From an uncultured Collinsella sp. (GTDB lineage Bacteria; Actinomycetota; Coriobacteriia; Coriobacteriales; Coriobacteriaceae), in assembly GCA_958427355.1 (NCBI GenBank), contig CAUACA010000006.1, forward strand, positions 34,968 through 98,967: a DNA stretch of 64,000 nt. The letters run 5' to 3'. Position 1 is the first letter of the stretch, and the number at the start of each line of letters is the position of its first letter. This document shows positions 40,348-48,378 of the stretch, one piece after another. Both the position numbers and the translations under genes were made by a program. The notes beneath the pieces were generated by a model. It was not told where the DNA came from and ran no database searches. It saw nothing but the letters and a program-made list of their open reading frames with translations.

Positions 40348-41733
40348 TTAGAGCTCCACGCTTTCGGCGCCGTTGATGGTTAGGTTGCGCTCGTAGAAGG
40401 CCGTGAGGGCGCGGATGGCGTACATCACGTCGCGCACGCCACCGGTCTCGTAGCTCGAGTGCATGGCCAGCTGCGGCAGGCCCACGTCCACGGCATGCAT
40501 GCTCGCCTGCATATTGGACAGATTGCCGAGCGTGGAGCCGCCGGCCATATCGCTCTTGTTGGCGAAGGCCTGCGTAGGTACGTCGGCGTCATCGCAGATG
40601 GCCTGGAACACCGCGCGGCTAAAAGCGTCGGTGCAGTAGTGCTGGTTGGCAGCTTCTTTGATAACGATACCGCCGTTGAGCACCACCTGGTTGCGAGCGT
40701 CGCACTTCTCGGCGTGATTGGGATGCACGGCATGTGCATTGTCGCAGCTCACGAGCATCGAGGCGGCAAGCGCGCGATGGTACGACTCGTCGTCAAAGCC
40801 CAGCGATCCGTTGATGCGGCGCAGCGCGTCGGCCAAGAACGTCGACATGGCGCCCTGCTTGGTCTCGGAGCCAACCTCCTCGTTATCGAAGCAGCAGAAG
40901 ACCGAAACGTCGTGCGCGTTCTCAGCACCCAAAAATGCCTGCAGCGAGGTGTAGGCGCAGGCCAGGTCGTCGAGCTTGGGCATCGAGATAAACTCGTCGG
41001 CCCAGCCCCAAATGCGCGCATCCTGACGATTGACCAGGAACAGATCGCGGCCCAGGATCTGCTCGGGCTCAACGTCCAGCTCGTCGGCGACCAGAGCGTC
41101 AAAGTCGCCCTGCTTAAGATCACCGGCGCTGATGAGCGGGCACAGGTCAACGGCTCGGTTGGGAGCAAAGCCCTCGTTAACGCCGCGGTTCATGTGGATA
41201 GCAAGGCTCGGGATAATAGCGACCTCGCGCTCGGTGGCAAGCAGGCGGCTCTCGATACGGTCACCCTCGCGCACCAGCACGCGGCCCGCGAGTGCCAGCG
41301 GACGGTCGAACCAGGTGTAGTCAATCATGCCGCCGTAGGCCTCGGTGTTCAGGCGCAGCGTCTCGCCCGCGCCGTCGAGCTCGGGCACGGCCTTGACCTT
41401 AAACGTCGGCGAATCGCTGTGCGACGCCGTGAGCTGAAAATGATAGTCGCCGGCAACGCCGTCCTCGCCCCACGTCGCGGCCAGGTCCTCGCCCACCTTA
41501 AAGGCAACAACACTCGAGGTGTTGCGCTGCGTGTAATAACGCCCTCCCGGCTCGATGTCCCACGCCGCGTTCTCGGGCAGGTAGGTAAAGCCCGCCTCGT
41601 CGAGCTCGGCCATAATGGTCGCCGCCGTATGGAACATACTGGGGCATGCCTCGATAAAGTCGATAAGGTCGTTGGCAGCCTCGATATCGTCGGCCGTCAC
41701 GTGCGCGCGCTCGGGCGCTTCCTGATCCGTCAT
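40348..41733 (-). CDS. M18 family aminopeptidase
   Basis: A 461-residue zinc aminopeptidase of the aspartyl aminopeptidase (M18) family. The binuclear zinc ligands and catalytic residues lie in LTASHSDSPTFKVK (His, Asp), CCFDNEEVGSETKQG (Glu pair), LVSCDNAHAVHPNHAEK (Asp) and LAMHSSYETGG (His). These enzymes form dodecameric cytosolic shells that degrade small peptides. I chose ATG 41733 (MTDQEAPERA) with GGGGAG just upstream; a longer frame to 41844 is unsupported. The 5' end faces the Ntn hydrolase gene divergently. Confidence 0.93.
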   Translation of the reverse strand: MTDQEAPERAHVTADDIEAANDLIDFIEACPSMFHTAATIMAELDEAGFTYLPENAAWDIEPGGRYYTQRNTSSVVAFKVGEDLAATWGEDGVAGDYHFQLTASHSDSPTFKVKAVPELDGAGETLRLNTEAYGGMIDYTWFDRPLALAGRVLVREGDRIESRLLATEREVAIIPSLAIHMNRGVNEGFAPNRAVDLCPLISAGDLKQGDFDALVADELDVEPEQILGRDLFLVNRQDARIWGWADEFISMPKLDDLACAYTSLQAFLGAENAHDVSVFCCFDNEEVGSETKQGAMSTFLADALRRINGSLGFDDESYHRALAASMLVSCDNAHAVHPNHAEKCDARNQVVLNGGIVIKEAANQHYCTDAFSRAVFQAICDDADVPTQAFANKSDMAGGSTLGNLSNMQASMHAVDVGLPQLAMHSSYETGGVRDVMYAIRALTAFYERNLTINGAESVEL

Positions 41734-41894
41734 GCTCTCCCCTTTCGCTGGGTTGATGGTCCCCTCCAGCATACCCCGCCACGCCAGCGCCGCGGTCTTC
41801 ATTCCATGTTTAATCCCGCGCCGCTCACCAAGTTGAGCCATCATGCCCGCGCACCTTTTGCGACAATTACGCTAACAGGACGAGAGGAGCCGTC

Positions 41895-42980
41895 ATGAAG
41901 CCACGTAACATTGCCATCGCCTGTGGTGTCACGGGAGTCGCCGTCGGCCTTGCCGCTGCCACCGGCATCGTTTATCACAAGCAAATCAAGTCCGCCGCGT
42001 CGCTCAAACGCTTGACCGGCTACGCGGATAGCTATGACCTGTACGCAATCGACATCGCCTACGACTACGATCTTGATCGCATCATCGCCGCTGGCGTGCG
42101 CGACGACCAGGCCTACATCGATGCCGTGGTGGCGCAGGTGCTGCCCGGTGTGCCGGTACATGTCCAGGCGCCCCAGTTTGCCTGCAGCGCTTTTGTCGCC
42201 GTAGATGCCGAAGGCCGCGTGCGCACCGGTCGCAATTACGACTTTAAGGACGACACCTCGGCGCTGCTGGTGCGCAATCACCCACGCGACGGCTATGCCT
42301 CCATCGGCTTTGCGGCCCTCAATAACCTGGGCGCCAACACTCCACTTGACTCCGTCGCCGGACGCGCCGCCGCACTCATGGGCCCGTTTGCCCAGCTCGA
42401 CGGTGTTAACGAATGCGGCGTGTCCATTGCCGTACTCACTCTGGATTCCAAGCCCTGTGACCAGGACAGGCAACGCCCCGTCATCAATACCTCGCTCGCC
42501 ATCCGTCTGGTGCTCGACCGCGCGGCTACCACGCAAGAGGCCGTCGACCTGCTTTCCGCCTACGACATGCACGCCATGGCAGGACGCGATTACCACTTTT
42601 TTATCAACGACGCCGCCGGTGACGCGCGCATAGTAGAGTGGGATCCGCGCGATCCGGACCGCGCTTTCAAAGCGACTCCAGTACGCCAGGTTACGAACTT
42701 CTACGCTTGCTATGACGACGAAGTGCTGCCCAACCAAAAGAATGGCGAGCTGGGCCATGGTAAAGAGCGCGCCGTCGCAATCGCCGATGTCCTTGACGCC
42801 CATGTCGGTGCTCAGGACGAGGCAGTCGCTTGGAAGGCCCTGCGCGCCGCAGCGCAAGAGCCCAATCCGAAAGATATCACCAGCAACACGCAATGGTCGG
42901 TCGTCTTTGACAATACCGAACCCGCCGCCGCTATTACGCTGCGCCGCCACTGGGGCGACGTCGACGCCTTCGCACTGTAA
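41895..42980 (+). CDS. Membrane-anchored choloylglycine hydrolase-like Ntn hydrolase
   Basis: A 361-residue protein. Residues 5-26 form a signal anchor, residues ~27-96 a linker or propeptide, and the Ntn domain begins at Cys97 in FACSAFVA. Arg113 and Asp116 of GRNYDF sit 16 and 19 residues after Cys97, the spacing of Cys2/Arg18/Asp21 in bile salt hydrolases and penicillin V acylases. GVNECGVSIAVL supplies the conserved Asn. Autocleavage before Cys97 would therefore be needed. Unlike classical cytosolic BSH, this one should face outwards. Substrates could be bile salts, N-acyl amides or linear amides. AGAGGAG precedes the ATG. Acyl-transfer to amines is another option. Confidence 0.82.
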   Translation: MKPRNIAIACGVTGVAVGLAAATGIVYHKQIKSAASLKRLTGYADSYDLYAIDIAYDYDLDRIIAAGVRDDQAYIDAVVAQVLPGVPVHVQAPQFACSAFVAVDAEGRVRTGRNYDFKDDTSALLVRNHPRDGYASIGFAALNNLGANTPLDSVAGRAAALMGPFAQLDGVNECGVSIAVLTLDSKPCDQDRQRPVINTSLAIRLVLDRAATTQEAVDLLSAYDMHAMAGRDYHFFINDAAGDARIVEWDPRDPDRAFKATPVRQVTNFYACYDDEVLPNQKNGELGHGKERAVAIADVLDAHVGAQDEAVAWKALRAAAQEPNPKDITSNTQWSVVFDNTEPAAAITLRRHWGDVDAFAL

Positions 42981-43047
42981 GGAGCCAGGCCCGTCGACCT
43001 TACGCTCGCCTGACGTTGTTTACATTTCTATACGCTTGAGCTAACAC

Positions 43048-43101
43048 GTTTTACCCCCTTATCAACAGTGTACGGGGGTAAACTTATGCGCATGTTATAA
43101 C
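43048..43101 (+). promoter_or_regulatory. Dyad and extended -10 promoter upstream of pfk
   Basis: GTTTTACCCCC (43048-43058) and GGGGGTAAAC (43074-43083) form a dyad with a 15-nt gap. It is followed by TGTTATAAC (43093-43101), an extended -10 box 19 nt before the ATG. The dyad covers the -35 zone, so it may be an operator or the binding site of an activator. Confidence 0.45.
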
Positions 43102-43120
43102 TTGCCCGGAAGGATTCATC

Positions 43121-44200
43121 ATGCTCAGGATCGGTCTTCTTACCAGTGGCGGCGACTGCCAGGCGCTCAACGCCACTATGCGCGGCATCGTCAAAACGCT
43201 TATGACCAATAGCGAAGAACCTATCGAGATCTATGGTTTTGAGGACGGCTACCAGGGCCTTATCTACAGCAGATTCCGTGTCATGACGCCCGCCGATTTT
43301 AGCGGCATCCTCACCCGCGGCGGCACCATCCTGGGCACGAGCCGTACGCCGTTCAAGCGCTTGGACATTCCCGAGGCCGATGGCGTCGAGAAGGTGCCCG
43401 CGATGGTCCACACCTATCATAAGTTGCAGCTCGACTGCCTGTTTATGCTGGGCGGCAACGGCTCCACCAAGACCGCCAACCGTCTGCGCGAAGAAGGCCT
43501 CAACGTTATCGCCCTGCCCAAGACCATCGATAACGACACCTGGGGCACCGAGCTGACGTTTGGCTTTACGAGTGCCATCGACGTCGCCACCAAGTGCATC
43601 GACGACATCCACACCACCGCTTCGAGCCATGGGCGCGTGTTCGTTATCGAGATCATGGGGCACAAGGTTGGCTGGATCCCGCTGTATGCCGGCGTCGCGG
43701 GCGGCGCGGATGTCATCTTGATTCCCGAAATCCCCTACGACATGGATAACGTCATCAAGACCATCGAGCATCGCATGGAGACCGGCAGTCGCTTTACCAT
43801 CGTGGCCGTCGCCGAGGGCGCTATCTCCAAGGAGGACGCGGCGCTGTCCAAGAAGGAATACAAGAAGAAGCTCGCCGAGCGCACGAGCCCGTCAATCGTG
43901 TACGACATCGCCAAGGAGATTGAGGCCAAGACCGGTCGCGAGACCCGCGTCGCCATCCCCGGCCACACGCAGCGCGGCGGTCAGCCCGACGCCCAGGACC
44001 GCATCTTTGCGACCCAATGCGGCGTCGAGGCAGCGCTCGGCTGCCTGCGCGGCGAGTTTGGCTACATGATTGCCCTGCGTGACGGCAAGATGTGCCACAT
44101 GCCGCTCGAGGATGTCGCCGGCAAGCTCAAGTATGTCGACCCCCAGAGCGATCTGGTGCGCGAGGCCAAGGCGCTGGGCATCAGCTTCGGCGACGAATAG
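43121..44200 (+). CDS. pfkA: 6-phosphofructokinase, group III type
   Basis: A 359-residue phosphofructokinase phosphorylating fructose 6-phosphate in glycolysis. Motifs are TSGGDCQALNATMRG, LGGNGSTKTA, PKTIDNDTWG (catalytic Asp) and PGHTQRGGQP. The specificity pair is Gly at the position equal to 104 (GGNGS) and Lys at the position equal to 124 (PKTIDND); Gly/Lys is typical of ATP-using group III enzymes, while PPi enzymes have Asp/Lys. The usual Asp103 that contacts magnesium is Asn here (GGNGS), which is unusual. GGAAGG precedes the ATG. A very long palindrome follows the stop. Confidence 0.93.
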   Translation: MLRIGLLTSGGDCQALNATMRGIVKTLMTNSEEPIEIYGFEDGYQGLIYSRFRVMTPADFSGILTRGGTILGTSRTPFKRLDIPEADGVEKVPAMVHTYHKLQLDCLFMLGGNGSTKTANRLREEGLNVIALPKTIDNDTWGTELTFGFTSAIDVATKCIDDIHTTASSHGRVFVIEIMGHKVGWIPLYAGVAGGADVILIPEIPYDMDNVIKTIEHRMETGSRFTIVAVAEGAISKEDAALSKKEYKKKLAERTSPSIVYDIAKEIEAKTGRETRVAIPGHTQRGGQPDAQDRIFATQCGVEAALGCLRGEFGYMIALRDGKMCHMPLEDVAGKLKYVDPQSDLVREAKALGISFGDE

Positions 44201-44223
44201 CCTCGGCCGAAATCCATCCCATC

Positions 44224-44320
44224 GGGCCCTCCGACCCCGCCCGACGTATTTCGATTTGGCTCCTCCCTTGACTCCGTCAAAGGTCGCCAATCGAAATCGT
44301 CGGGCGGGGTCGGAGGGCCC
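44224..44320. repeat. Long palindrome downstream of pfk
   Basis: Arms of 35-37 nt at 44224-44260 and 44286-44320 pair throughout apart from two single-base bulges; both begin and end with GGGCCCTCCGACCCCGCCCG or its complement. The ~25-nt loop contains a smaller hairpin CCCTTGAC-TCC-GTCAAAGG. No T-tract follows. It is far longer than a normal terminator. Confidence 0.88.
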
Positions 44321-44380
44321 TGCGTTTACATACTCGCCGAGGTTATTCGTCTTCTTGTTGCGGGTGCCTGGTCTGAAATT

Positions 44381-44449
44381 AAGTTGCGGTGAAATAGTTC
44401 CTGCTTAGCCCGCAAATGGCTGAATCTAGGAACTATTCCACCGCAACTT
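44381..44449. repeat. Hairpin family TTGCGGTGATATAGTTCC (copy 2)
   Basis: 21-bp arms AAGTTGCGGTGAAATAGTTCC and near-complement (44381-44401, 44429-44449; one mispair) with a 27-nt loop, as in the copy at 36958. Relative to that copy, one arm base changed T to A with the partner A to T. Confidence 0.85.
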
Positions 44450-44787
44450 ACGAATGATCGGAGCGGCTACAGCACAAGCGTCGGCGTTCGTTTGATGGTC
44501 CGCCACGAAAAGGGGCCATCTGCTACGTTTAACTCGATGGGGCCAACCATGACCGCCTTTTTCGAAAATCGATAGGCCTTCTACCTGCGGTTTTATTTTT
44601 CGTTTCTCCGGCATGATTGAGGGCATCCAATTAAACGTAGTAGATAGGCCCGTTTTGTGGCATACAACCCATTCAAGCCCAATTTCGGAGGCTATAGAGA
44701 GCCTCTCATCCACACCTGCGAGCAGAAGATAGCAAAGCAACAAACGCCGGGCCACCTAATGGTTGTCCGGCGTTTGCCCCGATAAAA
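44450..44787. repeat. Noncoding region with imperfect terminal inverted repeats (44518-44645)
   Basis: 338 bp with no credible gene. The segments ATCTGCTACGTTTAACTCGATG (from 44518) and CATCCAATTAAACGTAGTAGAT (to 44645) are inverted copies with four mismatches in ~24 positions, about 77 bp apart. This resembles a small decayed MITE. A minus-strand frame of 109 codons crosses the region but reads like noncoding sequence. Confidence 0.5.
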
Positions 44788-44820
44788 CCTGCCAAAATAA
44801 ACCTGTCCCTTTTTGGCAGG
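44788..44820. repeat. GGGACAG-type hairpin (copy 8)
   Basis: CCTGCCAAAA / TTTTGGCAGG arms around TAAACCTGTCCCT. It abuts the TAG stop (44821-44823) of the FtsX-type permease gene with no gap. Confidence 0.88.
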
Positions 44821-47586
44821 CTACTCTGCGCTCTTGAGGGCACCGACCATGTCGATCTTGTTGAGGGTGCGATTGGTGGCGAGGTTGACGATAAACGTAA
44901 AGCCAAAGGCCAGCAGCACGGCAAGCACGTAGCTCAGTGGCTCGACCTCGACGTCAAAGTACAGCGACGGCATCTGCAAAATGTAGGTAAAGCTCTCGGC
45001 CAGTAAGCCGCCTAGCGGCACGCCCAGCGCGGCGCCAATCGCTGTAAGAATCAACGTCTCCTTGTTGACGTAATGGTGCACCTCGCCGCGACGGAAGCCC
45101 AGTACCTTGATAGTCGCCAGCTCGCGCTCGCGCTCGGAGATGTTGGTGTTGGACAGCGTAAACACCACCACAAACGACAGACACGCCGCCATAAAGGTCA
45201 CGAGCACCACGACAGAATTGATAATCGTAAAATTCGCCTCATAGTTCTCCCAATGCTCGGCCGTGCTCGAAATCGTGAGCCAACCGTCACTCTTAAGATT
45301 CTTGCTAAACACAATCTGGTCGGCCGGCGAGCCCTTAAGCAGCACAAAAACGCCGTTAAGGCGTGCGCTTCGACCGAACGCGCGCTCATAGGTGCCCTGC
45401 GTCATGTAAAGCGTGTTGCCCAGATAGTTGAGCGAAATGTCACTGACTTTGACCTTGGCAACATTGAGCGACGAATCCTGGACGTGCGCCGTATCGCCCG
45501 GCTGAATCCCCAGCACCAGCTGAGAGCTCTTGCTTAGATACACGTCTCCATCACGTAAAGACAGCGGCTCTTTGGACTCATCCTCAAGGCACACGTAGTC
45601 GTCCAGATCGTTCGTGCGGTCATCGGGCACCACGATCAGCTGCACGGTCTCGCTCTTTCCGCCGAATGTAAAGGTGACGTTGTCGGTCATAATCGGCAGC
45701 GTCGAAGTCACGGTCACGTTGGAATCATTGGCCGCGCTGCGCTCATCCAATGCCGCGCACGTCTGCGAAAAATCGTCGGGATTGGCGACCGCCAGCAGGT
45801 CGTAGCGCGTGATATGCCCATACTGTTTGGGCGAAAGTGCCACCGACGTATCACGGATGCCCATACCGCAGATCACAAGTGCCGTGCAGCCGGCGATACC
45901 GAAGATGGTCATAAAGGCACGCTTTTTGTAGCGGAACAGGTTACGTGCTGCCACCTTGTTCAAAAAGCCCATGCGGCGCCAGATAAATCCGATGCGCTCG
46001 AGCAGAATGCGCGAGCCGGCACGCGGCGCCTTGGGACGCATGAGCGAAGCCGGCGTCTCGGCCATCTCGTGGCGGCAGGCGATAATCGTGGCACCCACCA
46101 CGCCCACGGTAAACAGCGCCACCGAGACGATTGAGGACACGATATCGTACGAAAGCAACATCTGGGGCAGCGAGTACATGTCGTCGAACACCGTAAATAA
46201 GAACAGCGGCAGGCCCACAAATCCGATGATGTTGCCGAGCACGCCGCCAATCAGACACGCCCACAGCGAGTAATCCACGTATTTGGACAGGATGCGCTCG
46301 CGCGAGTAGCCAAGCGCCTTGTACAGGCCAATGAGCGTGCGTTCCTCCTCGACCATGCGCGTGGCGGTGGTAAGACTGATGAGCACAGCGACGACAAAGA
46401 AGATAAATGGGAAAACCGTGGCGATGGCCTCGATCGAAGAGCTGTCGCTCTCGACGCTCGAGTAGCTTGCGATGTTGCCGCGGTCCTGGATGTACCAGGT
46501 GCATTCACCCAGATCGGAAAGCTCGGCGCGGGCGTCGGCAAAATGCTGGTCGGCGGCGGCGCGGCGCTGGTCCAACTCGGCCTGAGCCTGGACGCGCTCC
46601 TCGCTGCCCTCGGCCATACGGTCGATGTTGCCCTGTTCAATCCCAAAGAGCATATTCGCCTGGCGCTCGGCCGCATCTAAGCTTGCCGGCGTGTCGACCG
46701 TCAGCTCCTGAGCGCGCGCCTTCTCACGCTCCTCGCGGATCTTCTCGATATTGCCTTTGACCTCGTTGATCTTTGTCGTGTAGGCATCCGAATAGGAGTT
46801 GAGGCTCTTGGCTCCCTCGACGATCACGTGGACCGCGGAGTAGGAAGAAGATGTCGCGGCATCCTCGCTCACATAGAACTTATAGTCCGCCGCCGAAGCA
46901 GCGCGAAAGGCGTTGACTGTCGAGTCGGAGCTCACGTCGGTAGGATCGAGGACCTCGGCCGTAATGGTGTACTCGCCCGCGGCAAACTGATCCTTGGCGC
47001 TTTGGTTCGACGAGCTCGCGTCATTGGCGGCAAAACTCACCGTATCGCCGAGCTTTTTGCCCGAAGCCTTCAGGAACTTCGAAGTCACCGCGACCTCATC
47101 GGCGCTCTCGGGCAAATCGCCGCTCACGAGCACAGGCTGATCGATGTTCTCCTTGGAGAGACTCTGCACGACCACGCGCTCGTGCGTTGTGCCCACGGCG
47201 GTGTAGGCGGTCTCGGTGTAGATACCCTCGGCCGTCTCGACGCCGTCGACCTCTTGGATAGCCGCAAGATCGTCGCGCGTAAGGCCATAGGTCGACTGCA
47301 CGTTAATGTCATAGACATTCTGCTGGTCAAAGTAGGCATCGACCGAATCGCACAGGTCCTCGCAGCCCGCCTTAAGACCGCACATCACGCTCACGCCAAG
47401 CGCGGTGATGACCACGATGGACAAGAAGCGCTTAAGACTGCCGCGGATTGTGCGGTAGATACCACGGCGAAAAACCGTCGGCACCATATCGTTTGAGCTT
47501 TGAGCAGTACGGTAGGTCGCGAACTCCCGGTCGCGACCCGCGTGCTCCGTATCGTGGTTTTGGCTGTTTTGGCGATCTTGGTCCAT
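44821..47586 (-). CDS. FtsX-type ABC transporter permease
   Basis: A permease of about 921 residues. One N-terminal helix (~residues 35-55) is followed by a ~330-residue extracellular domain with a helical, coiled-coil-like stretch (EVKGNIEKIREEREKARAQE... AQAELDQRRAAADQHF), then three helices (FtsX domain 1), a fourth segment after the MRPKAPRAGSR loop, a second extracellular domain of ~220 residues, and three final helices (FtsX domain 2). This is the MacB/YknZ-like long form. I prefer ATG 47586, 5 nt after the ATPase stop; a GTG at 47598 overlapping that gene is an alternative. With the ATPase it forms an exporter or a membrane mechanotransmitter, probably linked to the two-component system next door. 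Confidence 0.88.
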   Translation of the reverse strand: MDQDRQNSQNHDTEHAGRDREFATYRTAQSSNDMVPTVFRRGIYRTIRGSLKRFLSIVVITALGVSVMCGLKAGCEDLCDSVDAYFDQQNVYDINVQSTYGLTRDDLAAIQEVDGVETAEGIYTETAYTAVGTTHERVVVQSLSKENIDQPVLVSGDLPESADEVAVTSKFLKASGKKLGDTVSFAANDASSSNQSAKDQFAAGEYTITAEVLDPTDVSSDSTVNAFRAASAADYKFYVSEDAATSSSYSAVHVIVEGAKSLNSYSDAYTTKINEVKGNIEKIREEREKARAQELTVDTPASLDAAERQANMLFGIEQGNIDRMAEGSEERVQAQAELDQRRAAADQHFADARAELSDLGECTWYIQDRGNIASYSSVESDSSSIEAIATVFPFIFFVVAVLISLTTATRMVEEERTLIGLYKALGYSRERILSKYVDYSLWACLIGGVLGNIIGFVGLPLFLFTVFDDMYSLPQMLLSYDIVSSIVSVALFTVGVVGATIIACRHEMAETPASLMRPKAPRAGSRILLERIGFIWRRMGFLNKVAARNLFRYKKRAFMTIFGIAGCTALVICGMGIRDTSVALSPKQYGHITRYDLLAVANPDDFSQTCAALDERSAANDSNVTVTSTLPIMTDNVTFTFGGKSETVQLIVVPDDRTNDLDDYVCLEDESKEPLSLRDGDVYLSKSSQLVLGIQPGDTAHVQDSSLNVAKVKVSDISLNYLGNTLYMTQGTYERAFGRSARLNGVFVLLKGSPADQIVFSKNLKSDGWLTISSTAEHWENYEANFTIINSVVVLVTFMAACLSFVVVFTLSNTNISERERELATIKVLGFRRGEVHHYVNKETLILTAIGAALGVPLGGLLAESFTYILQMPSLYFDVEVEPLSYVLAVLLAFGFTFIVNLATNRTLNKIDMVGALKSAE

Positions 47587-47591
47587 GGGCG

Positions 47592-48293
47592 CTACCACTC
47601 GATCGTCTCGATAGGCACGGGATTTTGCTGGACCGTCTCGCTCTCCACGCGGCCGCTCTTAAAGCGGATCAGGCGATCGGCCATGGGCGCCAGCGCGGAG
47701 TTATGGGTGATGATAATGACCGTAATGCCCTGCTTACGGCAGGTGTCCTGCAGCAACTGCAAGATTTGCTTGCCAGTTTTGTAGTCGAGCGCGCCCGTGG
47801 GCTCGTCGCACAAAAGCAGCTTGGGATTCTTGGCCAGTGCGCGGGCGATGGACACGCGCTGCTGCTCGCCGCCCGAAAGCTGCGCGGGGAAGTTGGCGAG
47901 CCGCTCGCCCAGGCCAACCTGGCAAAGCGTTTGCTCGGCATCGAGCGAATCGGGGCAGATTTGCGCCGCGAGCTCGACGTTCTCGAGCGCCGTCAAGTTG
48001 GGGACCAAATTGTAGAATTGGAAGACAAAGCCGACATCGGCGCGGCGGTATTCCACGAGCTGCGCCTCGTTAGCGGAGCTCACGTCGCGCCCGTCCACCG
48101 TCACGGTGCCGGAGGTCGCCGTATCCATGCCGCCCAGAATGTTGAGCGCCGTGGTCTTGCCGGCACCCGAAGCACCCAGAATGATGGCGAGCTCGCCGCG
48201 CTCGACCGTAAAACTCGCGCCGTCGAGCGCGTGAATGCGGGCGTCGCCCTCGCCGTATGCTTTGATGACGTCTTTGAATTCGATATAGGCCAT
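47592..48293 (-). CDS. ABC transporter ATP-binding protein (MacB/LolD-like)
   Basis: A 233-residue ATPase with Walker A GASGAGKTT, Q-loop FQFYNL, signature LSGGEQQRVSIARALA, Walker B LLLCDEPTGALD and H-loop THNSAL. Cys instead of a hydrophobic residue precedes the Walker B Asp-Glu, a common variant of this group. It partners the FtsX-type permease that follows, with only 5 nt between them. Such pairs export lipoproteins or peptides, or confer resistance to envelope-active antibiotics. Confidence 0.94.
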   Translation of the reverse strand: MAYIEFKDVIKAYGEGDARIHALDGASFTVERGELAIILGASGAGKTTALNILGGMDTATSGTVTVDGRDVSSANEAQLVEYRRADVGFVFQFYNLVPNLTALENVELAAQICPDSLDAEQTLCQVGLGERLANFPAQLSGGEQQRVSIARALAKNPKLLLCDEPTGALDYKTGKQILQLLQDTCRKQGITVIIITHNSALAPMADRLIRFKSGRVESETVQQNPVPIETIEW

Positions 48294-48345
48294 CGATCGG
48301 TTCCCATCTGGTCGGATAACTCTTTAGTATTACCCATTTCGCACC

Positions 48346-48377
48346 GACCAAAAAGGGACAGGTTTATTTTGGCAGGT
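48346..48377. repeat. GGGACAG-type hairpin (copy 9), degenerate arm
   Basis: GACCAAAAAGGGACAGGTTTATTTTGGCAGG; the right arm matches the other copies but the left arm is altered (ACCGACC instead of CCTGCC). It ends 1 nt before the TAA (48379-48381) of the histidine kinase gene and begins 52 nt before the ATPase start on the same strand. Confidence 0.8.
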
Positions 48378-48378
48378 T

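Noticed and set aside
44426..44755. 109-codon minus-strand frame (MARRLLLCYLLLAG...) in the pfk-exporter gap.
   Set aside because: It runs through two inverted-repeat elements, lacks a ribosome site and reads like noncoding sequence after the first 20 codons.
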